64,000 nucleotides of DNA from Acephala macrosclerotiorum (taxonomy: Eukaryota; Ascomycota; Leotiomycetes; Helotiales; Mollisiaceae): NCBI GenBank assembly GCA_014904845.1, contig MU119235.1, positions 130,138-194,137 on the forward strand. The letters run 5' to 3'. The translations under genes and the position numbers were made by a program. How positions within the stretch are numbered: position 1 is the stretch's first letter; each line of letters opens with the position of its first letter. Below the pieces are notes generated by a model. The model had not been told where the DNA came from and ran no database searches. It saw only the letters and a program-made list of their open reading frames with translations. This document shows positions 56,544 to 64,000 of the stretch, piece after piece.

Positions 56544-58913
56544 CTATTTGCCATTCACCAAAACACTAGCATTAACACCAGTACCCTTGCTATTACTCCT
56601 CTCAACCTTCATCATTTTCTGAGCTGCAAATTTCTCGCGAGCAAGTTGGATTGCTGATTTTGTTGGACCCGGGACTGGAGTTTGCTGTCCTTTTGCAAAT
56701 TTCTTATCCTTGTTCTTCTTTTTTTTCTTTTTGCCTTCGCCTGGTGCGGAGACTTTTCCTGCTTTCTTCTTGCCATCTTCTGCCTTTTCGGCATCTTCAT
56801 CATCCTTCAGAGTCTGAGGTTCTGGAACAGGAGGTGTGTTGGAGGGAAGAGCAGCCAAAGCTTCCCGGCCCGCAAGCTTGACTTTCTTGACCCAATCACC
56901 GCGCCGTCGTTTGAACAGGTCGAGACTCCAGTTCCTAACCACGATCCTTCCAGTCCAGGACTCGCGGAGTTCGTATTCGTGTGAGAGGAGAGAAGAAGCG
57001 ATCCTTTCTGTGAGGATGAAGAGTGGTGCTGAGGCGCTGTTTGGGCTTGGGGCCGTGGTGGATATTAGGAGGGAGTCGAGGACATGGGAGCCTGTTGTTG
57101 AGAGTGCGAGGGCGAGGATGGGCTCTTGGACATCGCTCAAGGGAGGGGTAGTGGGGGTGGAGTTGGTTGGAGGGAAGAGGAGGCTGTTGATAAGTTTTCG
57201 GCGAAAGGGGATTGGGTTTGAGGGCGTGGGCGAGAGGGCGGATTGAATTATGTGGGAGGTTGTGGTGTACATCGCCAATGCGAGTAATGTTTCGTGCCTT
57301 AATGCGAGCAAAGAGTCCTGGATCAAGGTTGCTGGTGGCCCGGGGATTGAGAGCATGGTTTGTGCTAGTAATGAGCCGTGGAGTTGTGATGGTGTGGCTT
57401 TGGGTGGTTCTTTTGATGGTGGTGCGGGGTCGGAGCCATCGGTTGTGAATGAGGGTTGTGGGAGGAGGAGAGAAATGTCGTCTATGCATGCCATTTTCAA
57501 TACCAAGGTCTCGGGTTTCGAGTCGTATGCTGCTGCTATTGAAGCAGTCAAAGACTTGGTATCGACGCCTCGTGCTTGACATCGTTCGAGTAGGGTCTTG
57601 ATTATCACTGTCCTGCTCCTCTGGACTAAGCCTAGGACCTGCGGGTTGATGGCTGTTACTGCTTCCTCGAGATCTTCTTTGCTGATTCGGTTGAGAACTC
57701 GCATTGCGACGTAGGAGGAGATTTCGTTTCGAGAGACGGCGGCGATTCGGTCTTTGAATACGGTCCGATAGATTTGCTTGAATAGCTTTCCAGGAGCAAA
57801 TGTGCAAATCGTCTCTAGCAGCCGAGAGCCTATAGCATCGTAGAGTATGCCGTTCACGAATGTCGCGGACTCGCTGTTCTCGATTGCAACGTCGTCTGGG
57901 AGGAGAGCAGAGATGATCGTCTTTTGCTCGGAGTTTGTTCCTTTCTTGGAATTTGGGTTCGTGAGCTCGAGCTCGAGGAGGAGCTGGAGTGTAGGGTTTC
58001 CGGTAGGGTGGGTGACAAGAATTCGAATAAAGGATGTATCCATTGTTGCTATTGTATCAGATATGATCTTGTCGACTGCGAATTGGAAGGACGAAGGGAC
58101 GGATCGCTTGTTGAGTGAGAGTTCTGTGGGTGTAGAGTCGTGGCCTGTGACTGTAATCTTCTCCTTTCTCTTGCTCTGTAAGAGCGAACGTGTGGAGCTC
58201 TTCTCGAGAGGTCTGCCAGACAGAATAATGAGGAGGACTCGAAGAGTATGGGACGCGAATCTGTCGGTTAGGAGGAAGGTCATTTGCCCTTCGAGTTCGT
58301 CCAGCGTTTGTAGGAATAAGCTTTCCATCGATGCCACTTCTTCCTTCTCTTCTCCTTCCGCGTCTTTCTTCTTAGTATCTGCCGTAAGTTCCTCCGTGAC
58401 GACTGGTGCAGACTGAATGAACAATGTCTCGCAGCAATGACTTGCAAATCGGTGCTGAATTAAATGTGGAAAGTTCCCAGCAAAGTTTTCAAATAGCTTC
58501 TTCTTCTGTTCCACGGTGCTCAACAAGATCAACCTTTCCATTAATCTCGAGCATGATTGACTGCACGCAATCTTCAATTCCTTGCCCTCCGCTTCTCGGT
58601 ATACATTCGCGAGGAACAGCGATCGGTCTTCTGGAGACGGGAAGTCGTTCAAGTCCAGCATTTCGTCTGCTCGGCGGAAGTATTCCTGCTCTTCGTCCTC
58701 GAGCATACCGTAGAATGGACGTTCGGTGGCTCCTCCTTCCTCTCCTCCATCTTGCATAGGCGCATTGTCTGTTCCAAAGATTTGTACCTCGTCGGCGGGG
58801 TCTTCGGACTTCTGTCTCTTGGGAATTGGCGCTTCTTCGCCATCGTCGTCCCGCTTTCTTTTCTCCTTCTTCTCGGCTCGGCGGCCTCGACTATTCTTGT
58901 TTTCTTTGGGCAT
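56544..58913 (-). CDS. NOP9: nucleolar pumilio-repeat protein NOP9
   Basis: Single exon, 789 aa. Starts M-P-K-E-N-K-N-S-R-G-R-R-A-E-K-K with a basic nuclear signal, then E-R-P-F-Y-G-M-L-E-D-E-E-Q-E-Y-F, the usual NOP9 opening. Pumilio-like repeats show E-L-K-I-A-C-S-Q-S-C-S-R-L-M-E-R-L, L-I-Q-H-R-F-A-S-H-C-C-E-T-L-F, T-D-R-F-A-S-H-T-L-R-V-L-L and D-A-I-G-S-R-L-L-E-T-I. The C-terminal part is Ser/Pro-rich, then Lys-rich (E-G-K-K-K-K-K-K-N-K-D-K-K). NOP9 binds the 20S pre-rRNA around the D site and is needed for 40S subunit maturation. The length is close to that of other filamentous-fungal members. Confidence 0.95.
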   Translation of the reverse strand: MPKENKNSRGRRAEKKEKRKRDDDGEEAPIPKRQKSEDPADEVQIFGTDNAPMQDGGEEGGATERPFYGMLEDEEQEYFRRADEMLDLNDFPSPEDRSLFLANVYREAEGKELKIACSQSCSRLMERLILLSTVEQKKKLFENFAGNFPHLIQHRFASHCCETLFIQSAPVVTEELTADTKKKDAEGEEKEEVASMESLFLQTLDELEGQMTFLLTDRFASHTLRVLLIILSGRPLEKSSTRSLLQSKRKEKITVTGHDSTPTELSLNKRSVPSSFQFAVDKIISDTIATMDTSFIRILVTHPTGNPTLQLLLELELTNPNSKKGTNSEQKTIISALLPDDVAIENSESATFVNGILYDAIGSRLLETICTFAPGKLFKQIYRTVFKDRIAAVSRNEISSYVAMRVLNRISKEDLEEAVTAINPQVLGLVQRSRTVIIKTLLERCQARGVDTKSLTASIAAAYDSKPETLVLKMACIDDISLLLPQPSFTTDGSDPAPPSKEPPKATPSQLHGSLLAQTMLSIPGPPATLIQDSLLALRHETLLALAMYTTTSHIIQSALSPTPSNPIPFRRKLINSLLFPPTNSTPTTPPLSDVQEPILALALSTTGSHVLDSLLISTTAPSPNSASAPLFILTERIASSLLSHEYELRESWTGRIVVRNWSLDLFKRRRGDWVKKVKLAGREALAALPSNTPPVPEPQTLKDDEDAEKAEDGKKKAGKVSAPGEGKKKKKKNKDKKFAKGQQTPVPGPTKSAIQLAREKFAAQKMMKVERSNSKGTGVNASVLVNGK

Positions 58914-59179
58914 TTTGGCGACAATATGTGCAAACTTTTGAGGGGTTGTTGACTTTTGAGAACCTCGAGGATTTTCTGCAGCTTAAAAAAAGTTTGGCGG
59001 TGAAGCGGAAGCTTGCCCCATTTCGGCAATTCTGCCACCCCACCCAAATAGAGCACGTCATGCCGCTCTCACATTTTTCATTACCAAGAGACTGAAAATG
59101 TAAAGGTTTGTACTCATGTAACTTTCAAAGTATCCCACTTTTCATAGCGTTTTATATTTCTTCTCAAATTCTATACAAC
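58914..59179. promoter_or_regulatory. shared divergent promoter region, NOP9 / PLP decarboxylase
   Basis: Only 266 bp between two outward start codons. No TATA box is evident on the NOP9 side. Confidence 0.55.
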
Positions 59180-60887
59180 ATGGCTCCAAATGGCACTTCT
59201 CTGCCTGTTAGAACTAAGGCAGGAGACCAAGCAATACCCCTGGAACGTGCAGACGAGGTTGATGATGTAAGTGGTGGTTCCTCATGCATGTTGGAGCTTT
59301 TGTGTTGCATCAGCCTGTTAGAACACCCGGGCTCATCCTTTACATAGTTGCTCAAAGCTGTTCAATCTTTAATTGTTCCCTTCGTTCGAGCGGCTGATGA
59401 GGATGCTGCCACAAAACCAACTGGTCATGGGCTTGCTATTCCAGGAGGTGGTCCTCGAACAGCTCTTCTGGAACACCATAAGCCTGAGAAGTTGGTGAAC
59501 TTGTTGAATATAGAGTTGCCAGAAAAGGGGTCTGGGAAAGAGGGCTTGTTGGCAACTGTCGAGCAAGTGCTCAAGTACAGTGTCAACACTTGGGACCAAG
59601 GTTTCTTAGACAAGCTGTATTCTAGCACAAATGCGGTACGCATCTCTCTCACACCAGCTTGCTTCCGCTAAACTCTGAAGGTTGGCATTGTTTCAGAACT
59701 ACTGCTGGCAGTCTTGAACACCAATGTATGTCCCTACCCCGCCATTCTATCTCGGCTTTTGACAATCCTAGGTTCACGTATACCAAGTTTCGCCTGCCCT
59801 CTCAGTGATAGAGAAGACAACAGCTAAGACTTTTGCGAATCTCTTCGGCTTCAATGGCCCTCATGCAGGCGGAATTTCGGTTCAAGGAGGAAGTGCTTCC
59901 AACACCACTTCCATAGTTATCGCTCGAAACACCCTATATCCCGATAGCAAGACGGCCGGAAACGCAAAGTACAACTTCGTCCTCTTCACCTCAGCACACG
60001 GTCATTACTCTTTGGAGAAAGCGGCTCGAATGTTAGGTCTCGGTACCGACAACGTCTGGTCCGTACCAATCGATGCCCAAGGTCGCCTCATCCCCTCAGA
60101 ACTTTCAAAGTTGATCCAGAAAGCGAAGGATGAAGGCAAAACTCCTTTCTATGTTAATGCGACAGCTGGAACGACAGTCCTTGGTTCATACGACCCCTTC
60201 AAAGAGATTTCTGAGATCTGCAAGAAGAACAATCTCTGGCTCCACGTCGATGGTAGCTGGGGCGGACCAGCAATCTTCTCTTCGAAACACAAGCACAAGC
60301 TTGCTGGAGTTGAGCTCGCGGACTCATTAGCAGTAAACCCTCACAAAATGATGGGCGTCCCAATCACATGCTCCTTTCTACTCGGTCCAGATCTCACCAA
60401 GTTCCACAAAGCAAATACATTACCAGCCGGATATCTCTTCCATGAAAACGCCGGCGACGAAATCTGGGATCTAGCCGACTTGACACTCCAATGCGGTCGT
60501 CGAGGAGATAGTCTTAAACTCGCTTTAGCATGGATCTACTACGGCTCCTCAGGATTCGAGCAACAGATCGATCACGCTTTCTCCATCGCTTCGTATTTCG
60601 CAGAGCAAGTCTCCCAGAACAAAGACTTTGTACTTGTGAGCGAGAATCCGCCTCCTTGTTTGCAAGTTTGTTTTTATTATGCGAAGGATAGGAAGTTAGG
60701 AGGGGAAGAAGAGAATACGAGGAGAACGAGTGGGATTGTGCAGAGGTTGATTCCGATGGGGTTTATGATCGACTATGCGCCAGGAGACAAGGGAAGCTTT
60801 TTTAGAGTTGTTGTTAATAGAGATACGAGACAGGGTACGGTAGATGGGTTGATATTGGCGATTGAGGAGGTGGGGAAGGGATTGTGA
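59180..60887 (+). CDS. group II PLP-dependent decarboxylase (glutamate / cysteine-sulfinate type)
   Basis: Exons 59180-59266, 59348-59635, 59681-59725 and 59772-60887, about 511 aa; the third exon is only 45 nt and is needed to restore V-G-I-V-S-E-L-L-L-A-V-L-N-T-N. Further motifs are S-P-A-L-S-V-I-E-K-T-T, G-G-S-A-S-N-T-T-S, N-A-T-A-G-T-T-V-L-G-S-Y-D-P, the PLP-nitrogen Asp in H-V-D-G-S-W-G-G and the Schiff-base Lys in S-L-A-V-N-P-H-K-M-M-G-V. The animal-type GAD/CSAD subgroup shares these motifs, in contrast to the plant/yeast GAD1 type with a calmodulin-binding tail, which is absent. The substrate could be glutamate, cysteine sulfinate or aspartate. The enzyme is probably cytosolic. Confidence 0.93.
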
Positions 60888-62061
60888 GGGAGATTCTCGG
60901 AATAGGTGGGTCTTCCTCTCCTTTGACGACACGTGACTGATGTCAAAGATTCTAGATAGAATTTGATTGGCTATATAGAGATAACATAGAGACTAGAATG
61001 CAGTCATTTTGAAGAACCAAGGTGGTGAAGTTGGGCATGGCTTCCAATTGCTCTCCTCAGAAGTTGCACACATTTCTACTATGTTCTGACGTTTCTTCTT
61101 CGGTGGGAACTGAAGCATGCAAATATTGTCAAATTATCTCATATGTTCACTTCTGGATTATTCCTGCTAAAATCTCGTTTTCTGCTTCGGTCTTTTCGCA
61201 GTTACGAGACTACGTTGGAGTTAGATGCAGGTGGTCTCATTTCTTTGCACGTGACTCTGTGTGGAGGAATTTCTGATGACTTCATTTGGAAGAGTGGTGA
61301 GTACAAAATGAAGAACTGAAACTCAAGAGTTTATTTTTGAATGCAGTTGAATTTTATGTTACATAGAAGAAACAAGACCAAGGAATGTCTTTTCATTGTC
61401 CCGACTCACTTCGCGTTTCGCTTGAGCAGGCTCGCTATCCACACACTTCGTAGACTCTTCAGGAAGGAACAAACGATGTCATATTCCCCAGCCTCAAGTT
61501 CAACATTTGAACTCACTGCAAGTGCGCCTTCTTTAGAAATGTTGTTTCGGACAATTTCCTCGAGGGTTCCACGTTTGAATGTCTGCGTGCTTGTGTGAAA
61601 GTTTACTGAATGGCACTGACGACCTTGATCGTACGTGCCCAGTTCTAGCCCATAGCATCATCGCAATCCTTGCCCTTATCAAGTCACCTCGTAGTTCTGA
61701 CCTCGCTATTCCTTCCCATCCCCCCTAAAACAAATTGTTTGCAAATTTATATCTCTTCGATGCGAAGTCGCTGCTCCGCCCTTCTGGAAGACAATCTTCG
61801 AATAGAGAAGGTTGGGGCAAATTGAAAAAGACATTGCTTTCATACTTAAGACACCTCAGAAGATGAGATGTGAGGAGTGTAGAGTGGGGAGAGGGACTGG
61901 GTGTGCCAGGGGGCTTTTTATAGGTAGTTAGTGGCGGGTGAGTCATGTTGCGGGTGCAGTCGAGAATGGTTTAATGGTTTAGCTCATCGAGGGTACGGCA
62001 TTTTCATTATTAGCTTCTCTGAGCTCACCTCGTTAGACATTTGCTCGTACAAGTATTTCGA
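60888..62061. other. convergent intergenic region
   Basis: No supported gene; open frames are short. Confidence 0.55.
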
Positions 62062-64000
62062 TCACTCAAGATCTCCATAAAATCTCCAAGAAGTCTTGAA
62101 ATCCTCATCCACTTTCTCTTCCTTGATCAAAGCGCGCAACATCTCAATCGGCATCATGTTTGCTTTCATCACCTTGTCATGGTACTCCTTTTCTCCCATT
62201 TTTCCACTCCCCACCAGCTCTTTCCTCAAGGAATATAACTGTAAAGCACCAAGCATATATCCAGCTTGGTACAATGGAGAATAATCCCCATTAAAACTTC
62301 TCCTCACCTCCCCCTCCGCAGTCGCCCTCTCATGCCCCACCATATCGACGAGCATATCAATACACTCCTCCGGCGTCATCAACCCCAAATGAAACTTTAC
62401 CGAAAAAATAATCCTCGCACATCTATGCATCCTCCAAAACAGCATCCCAATCTTATTCTCTGGCGTAGCGGGGAAGTTTTTATCCCAAAGTATCATCTCC
62501 CAATACAAGGCCCATCCTTCGATATAAAACGGCGTTTCGAAAATCCGTCGATAAGGACGCGATCGTACCATGTAGTAGAATTGTAAGTGGTGGCCTGGAA
62601 TCATTTCGTGGAATACGGTGGAGCGGGAGAAATGGATGTTGTTTCCACGCATGGACATTAGCTTGTCTTCGTGATCCATTGTATCAGTTGGGTATGAGAC
62701 GATCATTGAGCGGCCGCCAAGGAAGAAGGGGTTTACTTTCTGACGAGCTGGGGACATCATGAACATTCGCCATGTTTCTTCTGCTATTTGTGGGACTGTG
62801 ACCAAATCGTGCTTTTTCATGTAGGTTACGGCTTCGTCTGCCAAGTGGCGAACGAGCTGGGTTTGTTGGCCAGGTGGTACGTAGAGATTCTTTACATGCT
62901 CCAAGGCGTCTCTCCAATTGGAATAGCCTAGGTCATGGGAAGCTGTCTTCATCTCCTTCAAGCACCACTCGTATTCTTTCTCGCCGATTTTGACGAGATC
63001 TTCGGGTGTGTAGGGGATCATTTCTGCTTCTAGATCTGCGAGCAACCCTTCTCGTCCGATCGGTTCCCCGACAATGGCATCTGTATCGCCCGGTTTGATA
63101 CCAACGAGTTGTTCTCGGATGAAGGATGCGAAGTTCTGAAGCTCTGAGTCGATATTTGAAAAGGGGCTTGAGACCCACCATGTGAACATCGGGTCATAGC
63201 CTGCGAAGAAGTTGTACCATTCTTGGAGGTGCGAGCGGAGTTGATCGATAGTGTTTGCTGCTCGGAAGGCGCTTGACTTTTCGACTTTGGTTTTGATGTT
63301 TTTCACTGCTTTCTTAACTTCTAAGATGGAGTTTGAGATGGAGGTTAGGTCTCTGGCGACTTTCTCTCCATCTACCTCTTTCATTTGTTGTCTGTCTTCA
63401 CATAATTTCACGATGATGCCAGCGAATGGCAGGAGGATGAACAGTTTCATGTCTTTCTGCTCATCAAGTTCCAATTGACGAAGTTCTCGCTGGAGGTAGT
63501 TTTGGAGAAGGAGATAGTCGATCTTAGATTCTTGGTCATAGGGTGAAAATGTGGTGGATTTGAGAGAAGTGAGCTCTGAGATGAGGTATAGGTGGAGCTG
63601 GGTTCGGCGGAGGGGAGAGATGGGAATGTTGTAGAAGGCATTGAGGTCTTTGAGGTCTGAATTTATGCGGGTAATTCTCTCTGGCATGCTTTCTTGAGGT
63701 TCGGTTTGAGCGGGAGTTGGCCTCGGGGTGCTTAATGCGGGATTTAAGGATGAGATCTTTATCTCTTCGATTTTCTCTTCAACTCGCTTGATCGTTCCTA
63801 CAATTTCTTCGTAGCTGAAAAAACATATTCCGCCGTCGGCAGTTTGAGCGAGCATGCTGCTCTGTGTGCGTATAGCGCTCGAGGTTGAGGCATTGAATGC
63901 GTCGATCTGGTTTTGGAGCCACTTGATTGTTTGCTGGAGCATGTCGTGGTGCAGACTTTCTTCGGTACTATTGTTTTCCAGAGCGTTCAAGTCCTTTCTG
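62062..64000 (-). CDS. DUF885-family protein, putative metallopeptidase, 5' end outside the window
   Basis: One exon open from the right edge to the stop at 62064-62062, at least 645 residues. The frame has no ATG near the edge (the apparent start is TTG), so the true start lies beyond 64000. The N-terminal half is helical. The conserved C-terminal half shows N-N-I-H-F-S-R-S-T-V-F-H-E-M-I-P-G-H-H-L, with a H-E-x(4-5)-H-H cluster, then E-G-W-A-L-Y-W-E, both typical of DUF885 proteins, which resemble gluzincin peptidases. The cell location is unclear, since any signal peptide would lie outside. The substrate is unknown. Confidence 0.9.
   Translation of the reverse strand, partial: RKDLNALENNSTEESLHHDMLQQTIKWLQNQIDAFNASTSSAIRTQSSMLAQTADGGICFFSYEEIVGTIKRVEEKIEEIKISSLNPALSTPRPTPAQTEPQESMPERITRINSDLKDLNAFYNIPISPLRRTQLHLYLISELTSLKSTTFSPYDQESKIDYLLLQNYLQRELRQLELDEQKDMKLFILLPFAGIIVKLCEDRQQMKEVDGEKVARDLTSISNSILEVKKAVKNIKTKVEKSSAFRAANTIDQLRSHLQEWYNFFAGYDPMFTWWVSSPFSNIDSELQNFASFIREQLVGIKPGDTDAIVGEPIGREGLLADLEAEMIPYTPEDLVKIGEKEYEWCLKEMKTASHDLGYSNWRDALEHVKNLYVPPGQQTQLVRHLADEAVTYMKKHDLVTVPQIAEETWRMFMMSPARQKVNPFFLGGRSMIVSYPTDTMDHEDKLMSMRGNNIHFSRSTVFHEMIPGHHLQFYYMVRSRPYRRIFETPFYIEGWALYWEMILWDKNFPATPENKIGMLFWRMHRCARIIFSVKFHLGLMTPEECIDMLVDMVGHERATAEGEVRRSFNGDYSPLYQAGYMLGALQLYSLRKELVGSGKMGEKEYHDKVMKANMMPIEMLRALIKEEKVDEDFKTSWRFYGDLE

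Noticed and set aside
56836..57807. Long frames on both strands within NOP9
   Set aside because: Shadow frames of a well-supported single-exon gene.

Overview
The window is nuclear DNA of a filamentous ascomycete (Pezizomycotina). Genes are split by many introns of about 45-55 nt with GT..AG ends and CTAAC/CTGAC-like branch sites, and the window holds a HET-domain protein, a fungal DUF6594 protein, a Zn2Cys6 regulator, an Argonaute and an AT-rich transposon relic. Leotiomycetes is my guess from the look of the proteins, not something proven. Exon coordinates were assembled by hand by joining reading frames at splice sites, so each junction is a prediction.

Layout. 1-3.5 kb: edge of a possible secreted or membrane protein, then a Ser/Thr-rich single-pass membrane protein. 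5.3 kb: an intron-bearing tRNA-Trp. 6-12.1 kb: housekeeping genes (PDAP1/PAP28-type phosphoprotein, a small hypothetical protein, a Sro7/tomosyn/Lgl WD40 protein). 12-18 kb: almost empty except for a three-exon Gly/Gln-rich mini-gene at 14.7-15.1 kb. 18-36 kb: accessory block with a DUF6594 membrane protein, a multi-finger C2H2 protein, a HET protein with an in-frame TAG, an ankyrin-like gene with a frame break, a WbsX-type protein, a CorA-like transporter, and two decayed genes. A Fot1/pogo transposase relic lies at 30.5 kb.

36.8-43.5 kb is the most unusual part. On the minus strand it carries a tandem series of very small Cys-rich genes. Each has a CC pair, a short phase-0 intron, then C-x(2-4)-C-x-H-x2-C-x2-C. 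Three copies look intact and two are degraded. A broken Zn2Cys6 transcription factor follows, then a 1.0-kb element with terminal inverted repeats, TA target sites and a nearly pure A/T core. Stops and frame breaks cluster here and in the accessory block, as expected for decay that may include repeat-induced point mutation (RIP).

44.4-64 kb is a conserved core: ASF1 and RNA14 head to head, a QDE-2/AGO-type Argonaute with a possible internal promoter, NOP9 and a group II PLP decarboxylase head to head, and a DUF885 protein that runs off the right edge. These genes do not form one pathway. Links worth noting are the two divergent promoters and the presence of RNA-silencing and transposon-decay signatures in the same window.
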